Source: Porphyromonas sp.
Lineage (GTDB): Bacteria > Bacteroidota > Bacteroidia > Bacteroidales > Porphyromonadaceae
Assembly: GCA_022772085.1 (NCBI GenBank)
Contig: JALFBN010000003.1
Location: forward strand, 124,001-188,000
Length of the DNA stretch: 64,000 nt
Direction: 5' to 3'
In this document: piece by piece, positions 26,404-35,502 of the stretch
Numbering within the stretch: position 1 is the stretch's first letter
How the letters are laid out: each line of letters begins with the position of its first letter
Program-made: the position numbers and the translations under genes
Notes under the pieces: generated by a model
What the model saw: only the letters and a program-made list of their open reading frames with translations
Databases searched by the model: none
What the model was told of the DNA's origin: nothing

Positions 26404-28266
26404 TTAGGTTACAGCAAAAAGTTTCATCTGACATAGAGCACAATCAAACTCTAAACGAATTCTATTTTTTCCATGTATCAAATAAAGTGGTTCTTGGTAA
26501 GGAAAACTTTTAGCCTGCCTACTTCGGGAGCAATAACCGATATAACGACGAATGCAATGTCGACAAGTCATTAGAGGTACAAAATCCTGAGGTGCAAGCT
26601 CGTAGGTTGGCAGCAACTCATTAGCCCCCCACGAACGATATACTTTCTCTGCAAAAAAATTGGCAATATTGGCCTCCGAGGAAAGAGATTCTCTCCCCCT
26701 TGGCAACTGGACAGAATCATAGGAGGGTCGATAGGATGGCTTAGGGATATTTCTCAAACGAAGGGCTCTATTCAAAGCCTCTAGACCCTGTTTTTTAATG
26801 GATCCCAGTATGGATAAGGGTACAAATAGCCCATTAGATTCAACCTTGACTTTTGATGTCGCAAAACCGGATCCGCCTAATTTGGAAAGTGTCGATACGA
26901 TACGCTCCACAGCGACTTCCCCATGAGCAGGTTCTAGAACTGATGCCAAAGAGACTTTGACCTCTAGAGGACGACGATCTTGCTTTATTGAGAGGGTCAG
27001 TATCACCCCCCAAGGCAAAGCCTTCAGTGCCATTGTAATAGGAAGTGTGCGGATCGAACTATTTGGACGATTGATCTCTCGTTCAAATTGAATAGAGTAA
27101 TTACGATACAACTTCATTCCAACTCTCATTTCTTTGGGATTATCAACCGTAAACGTATTTTCTCTGAGCACCGTATTCACACGAGTTCCCAGCATTGTAC
27201 CCTCAATCGTATAGAATGCCAATCCATCTCCGTTAGCAAGCAATGGGGTTGGCTTAACCTGAATTTCTTTGCCTTTTACAGCTGTAATCACCCCTAGATA
27301 TTCCCCTTCACTTTTCGGACTTTCGGGACGAATAAAAGCCTCCTTACAAGGGCCCTTACTGATCTGAAATGTCGTAAATCCTCGAGAGAAACTTTTCTCC
27401 AAATGAGGTTCAAAACTCAAATTAACCTCCCCACAAGAAGCTCTTCTATAGCTTCCAGGATTAGTATTTATAAAATCATCCAAAAGACGATGATAATAAG
27501 CTGTAACGTTTCGTACATAGGAGGCACTTTTCAGACGCCCCTCAATCTTAAAACTAACAGCCCCTGCACCAATCAATTGGGACAAGATGGACGAGCGGTT
27601 AAGGTCTTTGAGCGAAAGCAAATGTTGCTCCTTTAGGATCTCTACCCCCGAAGCATCTACGAGTGTATAGGGTAAGCGACAGTGCTGAGCACATGCTCCT
27701 CGATTAGCACTTCTTGAAGAGAATTTTTGCGAGAGATAGCAACGCCCACTATAACTCACACAGAGAGCTCCGTGGACAAAGGTCTCCAAACGAACCTGAG
27801 GAACACCTCGGTGTATCTCTTTCGTCTCTTCAACAGACAATTCGCGAGCCAAAACGACCTGCTCAAAGCCCAACGAAGCAAGATGCTTTACCTGTTCAAT
27901 AGAGGCATTGTGACACTGCGTACTAGCATGTAATGCAATAGGTGGAAGGTCTAGAGCAAGAAGCCCCATATCCTGCACAATCAGTGCATCTACTCCCATA
28001 AGATACAGACGCCGAATCAATAGTTCGGCTTCGCGTAATTCATGATCGTATAGAATAGTATTGAGAGCTACATAAACTCTCGCTCCATAAGTATGAGCGG
28101 CAACAACTAAGATCTCAATATCCGCCAAAGAGACTCCTGCCGAAGCTCGTGCTCCAAACTTAGGAGCCCCGACATAAATAGCGTCGGCCCCCGCAGATAG
28201 AGCCACCAAACCACACTCCAAATTACCTGCAGGTGCAAGTAGTTCCAACGGTGTGTCAAGGGGCAT
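26404..28266 (-). CDS. U32 family peptidase-like protein (RlhA-like)
   Basis: A 620-residue U32 protein, related to the E. coli RNA hydroxylase RlhA (YdcP) and to UbiU. The N-terminal domain is clear: LELLAPAGNLECGLVALSAG, ADAIYVGAPKFGARA, YVALNTILYDHEL, LHASTQCHN and the cysteine motif SGRCYLSQK...NRGACAQHCRLPY that in relatives binds an iron-sulfur cluster. A middle domain (about 320-520) of the DUF3656 type follows, and the end has CRHCIRRYIGYC and CALC, another possible metal site. Despite the family name, RNA modification is more likely than proteolysis. It is 14 nt downstream of upp. Confidence 0.88.
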   Translation of the reverse strand: MPLDTPLELLAPAGNLECGLVALSAGADAIYVGAPKFGARASAGVSLADIEILVVAAHTYGARVYVALNTILYDHELREAELLIRRLYLMGVDALIVQDMGLLALDLPPIALHASTQCHNASIEQVKHLASLGFEQVVLARELSVEETKEIHRGVPQVRLETFVHGALCVSYSGRCYLSQKFSSRSANRGACAQHCRLPYTLVDASGVEILKEQHLLSLKDLNRSSILSQLIGAGAVSFKIEGRLKSASYVRNVTAYYHRLLDDFINTNPGSYRRASCGEVNLSFEPHLEKSFSRGFTTFQISKGPCKEAFIRPESPKSEGEYLGVITAVKGKEIQVKPTPLLANGDGLAFYTIEGTMLGTRVNTVLRENTFTVDNPKEMRVGMKLYRNYSIQFEREINRPNSSIRTLPITMALKALPWGVILTLSIKQDRRPLEVKVSLASVLEPAHGEVAVERIVSTLSKLGGSGFATSKVKVESNGLFVPLSILGSIKKQGLEALNRALRLRNIPKPSYRPSYDSVQLPRGRESLSSEANIANFFAEKVYRSWGANELLPTYELAPQDFVPLMTCRHCIRRYIGYCSRSRQAKSFPYQEPLYLIHGKNRIRLEFDCALCQMKLFAVT

Positions 28267-28280
28267 TTTCTTGAGATCTC

Positions 28281-28940
28281 TTAAAGTTTTTCTCCGTAAG
28301 CTAAGTCGCCAGCGTCTCCTAGGCCCGGTACAATATAGGAGTGATCATTAAGCTCAGGGTCAATGGCCGCAACCCAAATCGTAGCATCTGTATCAGGTTC
28401 CATTGCCGATCTCAGATAATCAACAGCTTGCTGACTAGCAATTACGGATACAAAATGGACGTGACGAGGCTTTCCTCTTGACAATAAAGCACGATAGGCG
28501 AGTTCCATACTTCCCCCCGTAGCCAACATCGGATCGGTAAGGATCAATACCTTATCTGTTAGATCAGGACAGGCAATATACTCTACGAAAATATCGAATT
28601 TTAGCTTGTCCTTATACTTGCGATATGCAGATACAAATGCATTTTCCGCATGGTCAAAGTAATTCAAAAAGCCAGCATGAAAAGGCAACCCTGCACGCAG
28701 TATCGTTCCAATAACAACTGGATCCTGCAGACGATAGTTTTGAGCTATTGCCAAGGGGGTTTGCACTTCCTCCTTTTCGTAACGAAGACATTGGCTTACC
28801 TCATAGGCTAAAAGTTCTCCAATACGCTCTATATTACGACGAAAGCGCATGCTATCCTTTTGGACGTTAACGTCTCGAAGTTCTGCCATATAATCGCTCA
28901 TCAGCGAAGGACGATCGGAAAAATTGATTACTTCTACCAT
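28281..28940 (-). CDS. upp: Uracil phosphoribosyltransferase
   Basis: A 219-residue enzyme converting uracil and PRPP to UMP. The ORF track uses an upstream TTG; the ATG at 28940 (MVEVINFSDRPSL) fits the family length. Signatures are GTILRAGLPFHAGFL, the PRPP loop VLILTDPMLATGGSMELA, and the uracil-binding end YIVPGLGDAGDLAYG. It is the first gene of upp-U32 and divergent from porT; a TACTTTTG promoter element is 34 nt upstream. Confidence 0.95.
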   Translation of the reverse strand: MVEVINFSDRPSLMSDYMAELRDVNVQKDSMRFRRNIERIGELLAYEVSQCLRYEKEEVQTPLAIAQNYRLQDPVVIGTILRAGLPFHAGFLNYFDHAENAFVSAYRKYKDKLKFDIFVEYIACPDLTDKVLILTDPMLATGGSMELAYRALLSRGKPRHVHFVSVIASQQAVDYLRSAMEPDTDATIWVAAIDPELNDHSYIVPGLGDAGDLAYGEKL

Positions 28941-28973
28941 AATAATTCTGCTATTCAACTAATATCCGATGAA

Positions 28974-28981
28974 CAAAAGTA
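28974..28981 (-). promoter_or_regulatory. -7 element of the upp promoter
   Basis: TACTTTTG on the minus strand matches TAnnTTTG, predicting a leader of about 28 nt before the upp ATG. Confidence 0.5.
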
Positions 28982-29014
28982 CAATAAAAAACCTACTCTG
29001 CACGTTATCTGAGC

Positions 29015-29761
29015 GTGATAGGAACGGAACGATACACGAAAACTTGGGCAAAGCTCCTTGTAAGTTTTGCTTGCTTCATAATGGGGACGACCATTGCGTT
29101 TTCCCAAAAGCAAGTTGTCCAGCGCAGACCTTACGCCGATTACAGACAGTTCCACCTCGGATTTCACGTAGGAGTACACACTCAAGATCTTGCTATCATC
29201 AACTCAGGATCACAACGCGTTTTACCGGATCAATCCCTAGGAGATCCCATTTATAGCGAGATATCAAGTTACTCCCCGGGGTTCTCCGTTGGCATTATTG
29301 CAGATTATACCCTCAAACTTAATTGGGAACTTCGCTTTATACCTACCCTACATCTAGCGGAACGCTCCTTTGCCTTTTCCAATGGGAAAGAGCAGATCGA
29401 AAGCCTATCGTCTCGTTCCAATCTCATTGAGCTTCCCCTACTCATCAAATACTCTTCCGAGAGATTGAACAATATAAGACCCTATATGCTCTTTGGTGGA
29501 TATACCGCTCTTCAAATCGGTCAAAAAAAGGGAGATGCTATCCATTTCAAGCCCTTGGAATATGGCTTAAAAGTTGGAGTCGGATGTGATATTTACCTCT
29601 CGTTTTTCAAACTGAGTCCAGAAATTTCGTTTTCGTACGGATTGGGAGATGTCATACAACATCAACGACCTGATATCTCAGAGGATTCGAGAATTCACTA
29701 CACCCAATCCATCCAGAAAGCCTTCCCTCGTATGTTCATGTTGACCTTTCACTTCGAATAA
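29015..29761 (+). CDS. porT: Type IX secretion system protein PorT-like
   Basis: A 248-residue outer-membrane beta-barrel protein, about the length of PorT, required for gingipain secretion in P. gingivalis. A signal peptide (KLLVSFACFIMGTTIAFSQ) follows a GTG start; no better ATG keeps it. Alternating hydrophobic strands run through the protein, ending with PRMFMLTFHFE, a typical barrel C-terminus with aromatic last strand. The QFHLGFHVGVHTQDLAI segment matches PorT/PorG-type barrels by recall. It fits with the two proteins in this window that carry T9SS tails. It stands alone, divergent from upp and convergent with queG with a 2-nt gap. Confidence 0.8.
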   Translation: MIGTERYTKTWAKLLVSFACFIMGTTIAFSQKQVVQRRPYADYRQFHLGFHVGVHTQDLAIINSGSQRVLPDQSLGDPIYSEISSYSPGFSVGIIADYTLKLNWELRFIPTLHLAERSFAFSNGKEQIESLSSRSNLIELPLLIKYSSERLNNIRPYMLFGGYTALQIGQKKGDAIHFKPLEYGLKVGVGCDIYLSFFKLSPEISFSYGLGDVIQHQRPDISEDSRIHYTQSIQKAFPRMFMLTFHFE

Positions 29762-29763
29762 AA

Positions 29764-30714
29764 TCAAGTAGTCTCCCCCTCTCTCTTTTGAAGCAAAGAG
29801 TCTATATTGCGTCTAAACCCCTGATATCCGACTCGTTGTACAGCCGACTTCGCAAATAGATTATCAAACTCTAAAGGGTCTAAATGCTGCCACTCGGAAA
29901 GACTCTTCCGCAATAAATCGGACTTTGGCATCAAACGCTCTTCTTGGTGAGGATAGGCAAATTTATTGTGGGGACAAACCTTTTGGCACGTGTCACATCC
30001 ATAGACCCGGTCTCCTAACTGTGCGACAACCTTTTCTTCCAGTCCCCCATGATATTCAATAGTCTGATAGCTCAAACATCGTGTAGGGTTGAGCCCTCCA
30101 TCGGGACTAATTGCTTGAGCCGGACACTGCTCTACACATTGCATGCAATGACCACAAGGCGATCCCAATGCAGGAGGGTCTGCCGGCAATTCTAATGTGG
30201 TAACGATCTCTCCCAAGAAGCAAAAGGAGCCAAACCGAGGCACAATTAACAACCCATTCCGACCAATCCGTCCAACTCCTGATTGTACGGCCCAGTAACG
30301 TTCCATCAATGGAGCGGAATCCACAAAAACACGAGAAGAAAAAGACTCTTCGGTATGCTGTTTCAAGAGGTCAAGCAATATGTACAACTTATCCTTAACC
30401 ACTTTATGATAATCATCACCATAGGCATAATAGGCGATTTGAGGAGCATCAGATCGTTGCTTTTGCTTCGGATAGTAATTGAATGCCCCAACGATAATAC
30501 TACGAGCTCCCGCTACCAACAAGTCCGGATTAAAGCGAACTTCCAAATTCCGCTCTAAATAACCCATATCCCCCACTCCAAAGTTTTCAAGAGTGGATAG
30601 GTATTTATCTTGAACTTCTTGAGGGATAGGATGAACGGAGGCAATGCCCAAAGCAATAAAGCCCAATTCCTTTGCTTTAGATTTTAATTCAGTAACAACC
30701 TCTCTCGAAAGCAC
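29764..30714 (-). CDS. queG: Epoxyqueuosine reductase
   Basis: A 316-residue iron-sulfur and cobalamin enzyme doing the last step of queuosine synthesis in tRNA. The two [4Fe-4S] motifs are CGHCMQCVEQCPAQAI and YGCDTCQKVCPHNKF; RYWAVQSGVGRIGRNGLLI and GSFCFLGEIVTTLEL are family hallmarks. QueA, which makes its precursor, is encoded at 60.1 kb in the same window. It follows the HU/SPOR gene by 25 nt. Confidence 0.95.
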   Translation of the reverse strand: MLSREVVTELKSKAKELGFIALGIASVHPIPQEVQDKYLSTLENFGVGDMGYLERNLEVRFNPDLLVAGARSIIVGAFNYYPKQKQRSDAPQIAYYAYGDDYHKVVKDKLYILLDLLKQHTEESFSSRVFVDSAPLMERYWAVQSGVGRIGRNGLLIVPRFGSFCFLGEIVTTLELPADPPALGSPCGHCMQCVEQCPAQAISPDGGLNPTRCLSYQTIEYHGGLEEKVVAQLGDRVYGCDTCQKVCPHNKFAYPHQEERLMPKSDLLRKSLSEWQHLDPLEFDNLFAKSAVQRVGYQGFRRNIDSLLQKREGETT

Positions 30715-30739
30715 GACCGATCACTCGAGCTTGAGGTGA

Positions 30740-31783
30740 TTAGGGTTGGTTATTGTAGTGTAACAACCAGGCCTGGGCATACTCATCAGACTCTGCTTGT
30801 AATGCCAAAAGATACTTCTCAGCATCTCGTTTCTCTACAAAACGCTTAGCATAGATCAGGCGATTCCGTCCTTTTTTTACCGATCCCATCGTTGCTGAAA
30901 ACGAACTTGTTCGGTGAGACTGTAAGTATTCATTGATCTTGGCTTCACTACGAAAAGAGCCAATCACGACATAGTAAGAACCCAAAGCCTCTACACTCTG
31001 AGCCTCAATGGACTCAACTTGATCAGAAGAAATGGATTCCGTAGGCAAGCTGTCTTGCAGAGCTCCTCTTGTCTCAATCTCTTCAGTTTCCAACGTTGAG
31101 ATTCTTTGATTCTCAGAGGGAACAAATCCTGCACTAAAATAATCCCGTATAGGGGTGCTTGTTATGGGAAGAAGACAAATAAGTACAATTGCAGCAGCTG
31201 CCATCCACCCCATTAGAGGTCGATAGATCCGTACATGCAGGTATCGAGCATCTTGAGCATCGGTTGGTTGTTCACGATGAGAAGAAGCAATTCCTTGCAA
31301 TTCGGTAGGCTTTTCTACCGTATCGGTATTCAAGGCTGAAAGGGCCCATGCTCCCCGACAAGGTAATGCATAAGAAGTAAGTCCATAAGCCTCTCCATAT
31401 CCGAGAGGAAGTTGACTTTGCTCAGGCAAAAAATCCATCTTACCATTACGATCAATATGCAAGCGACCCAAATGACCCACAGAGACGCTACCCAAGCGGA
31501 TCATATCACGTCGCAATTCCTCAACATCGGCATCAACTAAATTGCGTGCTCTACGAATACTAATACGGTAGCTCTTGGAGTAGATATCGTCCAATAGTCC
31601 GTCTCTCTCCCGAAGCTCTCCATTAAAATGGAAACGCTCCTCCATTGGATATACGCGATGCTCGTCACTGGCATAATGTGCAGGCACATACTCCTTAATA
31701 ACTGCACCCAAGGAAGGAACAATCACACAATCATGCAAAGCCAGCAATTTATCTAAGTGAGTAATCAATCGATACATCTGCAA
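30740..31783 (-). CDS. HU-CCDC81 and SPOR domain protein
   Basis: A 347-residue protein typical of Bacteroidetes. Residues 1-130 hold two HU-CCDC81-like units (LDKLLALHDCVIVPSLGAVI, then SVSVGHLGRLHIDRNGKM). A membrane helix at about 195-215 (MGWMAAAAIVLICLLPI) separates this cytoplasmic part from a periplasmic stretch and a C-terminal SPOR domain (YYVVIGSFRSEAKINEYLQS to the end). SPOR domains bind denuded peptidoglycan at division sites, so a septal role is likely; the HU-like part may bind nucleic acid or protein. A TACCTTTG promoter is upstream. Confidence 0.85.
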   Translation of the reverse strand: MQMYRLITHLDKLLALHDCVIVPSLGAVIKEYVPAHYASDEHRVYPMEERFHFNGELRERDGLLDDIYSKSYRISIRRARNLVDADVEELRRDMIRLGSVSVGHLGRLHIDRNGKMDFLPEQSQLPLGYGEAYGLTSYALPCRGAWALSALNTDTVEKPTELQGIASSHREQPTDAQDARYLHVRIYRPLMGWMAAAAIVLICLLPITSTPIRDYFSAGFVPSENQRISTLETEEIETRGALQDSLPTESISSDQVESIEAQSVEALGSYYVVIGSFRSEAKINEYLQSHRTSSFSATMGSVKKGRNRLIYAKRFVEKRDAEKYLLALQAESDEYAQAWLLHYNNQP

Positions 31784-31830
31784 TAATTATCCAAAAGGAG
31801 AGGTTATCTTCCATCCCCCAGCGGGTTCTA

Positions 31831-31838
31831 CAAAGGTA
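31831..31838 (-). promoter_or_regulatory. -7 element of the HU/SPOR gene promoter
   Basis: TACCTTTG on the minus strand, predicting a leader of about 42 nt. The -33 box is not clear. Confidence 0.5.
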
Positions 31839-31865
31839 ATTGATTATTACGATATACTCTGTTAC

Positions 31866-33929
31866 CTAATTATTAAAATCAAAATTAATCCCCAAACGCA
31901 GGGTCATGGGGTTAATAGGATAATGAGCTAAAGACCAACGCCTTGAGGGAGAGATTAGCAATTCTCCTGCATTGTACAACATCACAAAAAATCGCACTCG
32001 TTGCAATTTCATATTGGCAAATAGATTGATCATAGGAAAATTCCCCACTTTCACCTCTGTTTGATTTACAAATTGCTGTATCGCAGGTTCGTAATAGGGA
32101 GCATGGTAAGCAGTGTGCCAAAAGCAATCAATTCCCAACTGCGTACGCATCACTCGTGCGGTATAGAAATCAAGATAGATCGATCCGTAAGCAGACAGGC
32201 TTGGGAGGGGCAACACCTCTTGATTGCTAGAGAATTGGTATGACAACTCCGATTGCCATCCCAAAATACCCCAACGATACTGATGTTTGAGACGAGCCTC
32301 CAAAACCTCTATAGGAGCAGCATACTGTTGTATCTGGCGTGAAGTATCGAAATAGAGTGTATTACCCAATGTAGCCGAGTGAGCCGAGATACTCGTTCCC
32401 CACTTGGGAGCAGAGAGATGCCCCCCAATAACCAACTGCTTCGTAAAGCCAAGATCTTTGTCCCACCACACATAAGTTCCATGGTGATGGCGCCACAGGT
32501 AGGGAACTTTGAGTAAATGAAAACGAGCATCAGCCCCTATACCAACAGGGACTTCCCACAAATGGAATAACGAAGAGAGATTACCCGAGAGACGCATAGA
32601 GCCAAGATCTGTACCCAAAACGGCGATTTCTCCACCAGCATCAAAGTTTAGCCCCACACCACTATGACGCTCTACTCGACCACCTACATAGGTAGCCATC
32701 TCTTTGGTTTGCAATCCTTTTTGCTCTGAATCGGGTATGTAAAACGAGCGGTTTTCCATACGAGCGTATGCCGTAAGCCCCATTTTGACCCAAGGGCGAA
32801 AGCCCTCTCGTAGCGAAAGCGAAACCGTATTAGAAAATTGAACCATTCGAGTAGAGTCCAACGGATGTACCGAGAGCTGATCTTCTCCCGTTTTGGGATT
32901 ATGCCACCAGTGCTCATGCTCCTCCCCATAAATAGAGGCAAGAGAGCCTGCGCGCTCGGCGATAAATAAACGAACTCCTCGATCATACGCGAAGCGGTGT
33001 CCAATGCTCCCCACGGGGATAAATAGTACCGTGTCACGCTCTGCCCGTTCTCCATTAGGTAAAGTGCTCCCTGATCGGAAATCCCGTGTGGTTCCCAAAT
33101 TGTACCGATGCCCCAGCATAACATGTCCAACCCACATAGAATTACCAACTCCCGAGGCATACTTTACAGGGATCTCCACCGAACTGATATTCGTTCGTCC
33201 TGATCCATAATTTTCAGGAGAATCAATATATCCGTCTTTAGATACTCCTCCATTCTCATTCTGTTTGATATAGTTGTTTCCTGCCGAAAGAAACAATTCG
33301 TACCGAGGGAGCAAGAGACTTCCGAATAGCCTATAACTAACCCCACTCGAATTATTACCAATATATTGCCCTCTAGAATAGGTGTAATTGAAATCGCCTC
33401 CAAAGTTAATCGCTCGCCCATTGTTGATGGCAAGAGTCATGTCCAGCTCCTCTTCTCGCTGATCGGCAGTGCCATTACGCTGGTACAAAAGGCTCGCATA
33501 AGGAGACTTGGTATCGTAGAATAAAAGCTTATCTGCACGGTATAAAATACCCTCATACACTGATCCGTAACTAAATGGAGCTTGATCAGCAGGTCTATCA
33601 AAGAAAGTTTTGAAATGCCTAGGACTGATCAAATTACCTGTATACCCCACCGCAAGTCCCTGTCCTTCTACCATCCTACGGCGGTAATAGTCAAGAGCCA
33701 TCGTATCCAATTCACACTGATTAGGAGCCCCCGTATAGGGGTGTAGATGAAATGTTCGAAGCGTATTCCCTCGATTGATTAGCTCTATATCACCATACTC
33801 TTTAGCTGGACCGATCTTGTAGTCAATCTGAGCATGAAGCCTCAAAGAGTTCCCAACAAACAAGATCGAACAGAGCAAAAGAGTATTCCGAAAAAGACGA
33901 TCCATCGAAGAAAGAAACGAATAGGTCAT
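31866..33929 (-). CDS. Putative porin (outer-membrane beta-barrel)
   Basis: A 687-residue outer-membrane protein of the Bacteroidetes putative porin type. A signal peptide (LLLCSILFVGNSLRLHAQ) precedes the mature start IDYKIGPAKEYG; an internal ATG (33905, MDRLFRN) is an alternative start. The mature part is made of alternating-polarity strands with Gly/Tyr/Arg-rich turns (LAINNGRAINFGGDFNYTYS, YRLFGSLLLPRYELFLSAG) and ends with MTLRLGINFDFNN, a barrel-type C-terminus. Substrate unknown. It is 5 nt after the Rieske-like gene and probably last in the trmD-pyrE-SRPBCC-Rieske-porin unit. Confidence 0.8.
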   Translation of the reverse strand: MTYSFLSSMDRLFRNTLLLCSILFVGNSLRLHAQIDYKIGPAKEYGDIELINRGNTLRTFHLHPYTGAPNQCELDTMALDYYRRRMVEGQGLAVGYTGNLISPRHFKTFFDRPADQAPFSYGSVYEGILYRADKLLFYDTKSPYASLLYQRNGTADQREEELDMTLAINNGRAINFGGDFNYTYSRGQYIGNNSSGVSYRLFGSLLLPRYELFLSAGNNYIKQNENGGVSKDGYIDSPENYGSGRTNISSVEIPVKYASGVGNSMWVGHVMLGHRYNLGTTRDFRSGSTLPNGERAERDTVLFIPVGSIGHRFAYDRGVRLFIAERAGSLASIYGEEHEHWWHNPKTGEDQLSVHPLDSTRMVQFSNTVSLSLREGFRPWVKMGLTAYARMENRSFYIPDSEQKGLQTKEMATYVGGRVERHSGVGLNFDAGGEIAVLGTDLGSMRLSGNLSSLFHLWEVPVGIGADARFHLLKVPYLWRHHHGTYVWWDKDLGFTKQLVIGGHLSAPKWGTSISAHSATLGNTLYFDTSRQIQQYAAPIEVLEARLKHQYRWGILGWQSELSYQFSSNQEVLPLPSLSAYGSIYLDFYTARVMRTQLGIDCFWHTAYHAPYYEPAIQQFVNQTEVKVGNFPMINLFANMKLQRVRFFVMLYNAGELLISPSRRWSLAHYPINPMTLRLGINFDFNN

Positions 33930-33934
33930 AGCGA

Positions 33935-34417
33935 TTAATAGCGATTATGGATAAGAAGCCCCCGGGCAGACCGAGTTACCATATAGTTCTTCAAAGGAGA
34001 TTGGGCAGGTCCGGTCGTGGGGACACCTCCGCCATAGAAGATACTATATGTACTATGGCACTGCGGACACTCAGCCTCCAACTTGTCATTGACTTTTAAT
34101 AAGACATCAGACTGTGCCTCATGAGGACAAGCCAAATCATAGGCATAATACTCATCGGCATCTAGTATTCCATGAACTATAAGTAACCCTCCAAATCCGA
34201 TGGCACTACGTTCAGTAGTTCGTTCGGTAATCCGCAAACAGCCTGCCACTTCACGCAGTGGAGCCGCCTGTGATGAGGTGAAGTCTAATTCATAATAAAC
34301 CGGAGCATCAGGCACGGTCGAACGCACCTCCACACCACACGAAGTGCCAAGAAAAGCCATTGCCACCCCAAAGGCACACACAACGAGAGACCTCTTGGGA
34401 TGTAACAGACTATACAT
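33935..34417 (-). CDS. Rieske-like lipoprotein with altered second ligand motif
   Basis: A 160-residue protein with an N-terminal signal ending LGTSC (Cys 27), probably a lipoprotein. C97-P-H99, 17 residues, then C117-PQ-C120-H121 reproduces the spacing of a Rieske [2Fe-2S] site (CxH...CxxH), except that the second histidine place is Cys and a His follows it. The flanking FYGGGVPTTGPAQSPLKNYMV is the Rieske proline-loop-like end. It may bind a cluster with 3 Cys + 1 His, zinc, or nothing. It overlaps the SRPBCC gene by 8 nt. No partner oxidoreductase is adjacent. Confidence 0.65.
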   Translation of the reverse strand: MYSLLHPKRSLVVCAFGVAMAFLGTSCGVEVRSTVPDAPVYYELDFTSSQAAPLREVAGCLRITERTTERSAIGFGGLLIVHGILDADEYYAYDLACPHEAQSDVLLKVNDKLEAECPQCHSTYSIFYGGGVPTTGPAQSPLKNYMVTRSARGLLIHNRY

Positions 34418-34829
34418 AATTCAACCTTGACAAAAGATCTACGACCTTATCAAGCCCCTCTCGAATGGGTTTATCAACCATCATTTGAGCAAAAAACGGG
34501 ACATCTGCCGTCAAATGAGCGGAGAGAGAAGTCTTTGTTCCTCCCTCTTCGTTACCGAGTCTCAGTTGCATGGCAAGGGCCGTCACAAGTGCAGTCTTTC
34601 CCTCCATTTGGATCAGTGAGTGAGGGGTACGTTGTACGATCTCGAGAGAGACCTCTCCCACCATCGAAGCGTTTAAGGTACAGCGATCCGAAGAGAGCTC
34701 CTTCACCTCAATCCCCTTACTCTTGGCTATGGGAAGAAGTGGGCGCACATTCTCTAAATCGGACAGTTTTGCGAAAACGGCATCGTTCGGAGCATCTATC
34801 TGAACGGTTCTACTTTTAAAATCAGCCAT
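34410..34829 (-). CDS. SRPBCC (START-like) family protein
   Basis: A 139-residue protein with the START/Bet v1-like layout: an N-terminal strand (SRTVQIDAPNDAVFAKLSDLENV), a central sheet and a long C-terminal helix (KPIREGLDKVVDLLSRLNYV). Such proteins bind hydrophobic ligands or act as small chaperones; nothing here tells which. It sits 10 nt after pyrE and overlaps the Rieske-like gene. Confidence 0.8.
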   Translation of the reverse strand: MADFKSRTVQIDAPNDAVFAKLSDLENVRPLLPIAKSKGIEVKELSSDRCTLNASMVGEVSLEIVQRTPHSLIQMEGKTALVTALAMQLRLGNEEGGTKTSLSAHLTADVPFFAQMMVDKPIREGLDKVVDLLSRLNYV

Positions 34830-34839
34830 AAATCAGTTT

Positions 34840-35475
34840 TTATTGACGCCAACGGGCAGGATCTTTACGCCACTCAGCCAAAACGGGCAACATGTCGGCA
34901 GCAACATAACCAATTCGCTGAGCCTCCTTTAGGACTGCATCATAATGACTTAATGTATGCATCGGTACACCGGCAGAAGCAAACAGTTCCTCCGCAACGG
35001 CAAATCCGTGTGTGTACACGGCATAGAGACCTAGTACTTCAGCACCCGCTACACGAAGAGCCTCCACTGCTTTTAGGCTGCTCCCTCCCGTAGAGATCAG
35101 ATCTTCTACAACCAATACTTTGCTATCACCGGGTAAATAGCCCTCAATAAGATTTTGCATCCCATGATCTTTAGCTTGAGAACGCACATAGATAAAAGGC
35201 AGATTTAGGGCATCTGCAACCAATGCTCCCCATGAGATCGCTCCCGTAGCCACTCCGGCGATCACCTGAGTCTCTGGATACAAATCAGCAATAGCCTTTG
35301 CCATAGCCATCTTGATATAATTGCGAGCGTGGGGATAGGATAAAGTACGACGATTGTCGCAGTATATAGGACTCTTCCACCCAGAAGCCCAAGTAAAAGG
35401 TTCCTCGGGACGTAACTTAACGGCTTCGACCTCCAAGAGGTAACGTGCAACCGTCTTTTCTGTTCTTTGTGACAT
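34840..35475 (-). CDS. pyrE: Orotate phosphoribosyltransferase
   Basis: A 211-residue PRPP-dependent enzyme producing OMP in pyrimidine synthesis. FTWASGWKSPIYCDNR is the substrate-binding start; GVATGAISWGALVADAL, the YVRSQAKDHG loop and the PRPP motif VLVVEDLISTGGSSLKAVE are complete. It lies 27 nt after trmD and 10 nt before the SRPBCC gene. Confidence 0.96.
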   Translation of the reverse strand: MSQRTEKTVARYLLEVEAVKLRPEEPFTWASGWKSPIYCDNRRTLSYPHARNYIKMAMAKAIADLYPETQVIAGVATGAISWGALVADALNLPFIYVRSQAKDHGMQNLIEGYLPGDSKVLVVEDLISTGGSSLKAVEALRVAGAEVLGLYAVYTHGFAVAEELFASAGVPMHTLSHYDAVLKEAQRIGYVAADMLPVLAEWRKDPARWRQ

Positions 35476-35502
35476 ATCAAAAACTCCTTTTTATGTTGCT
35501 TT

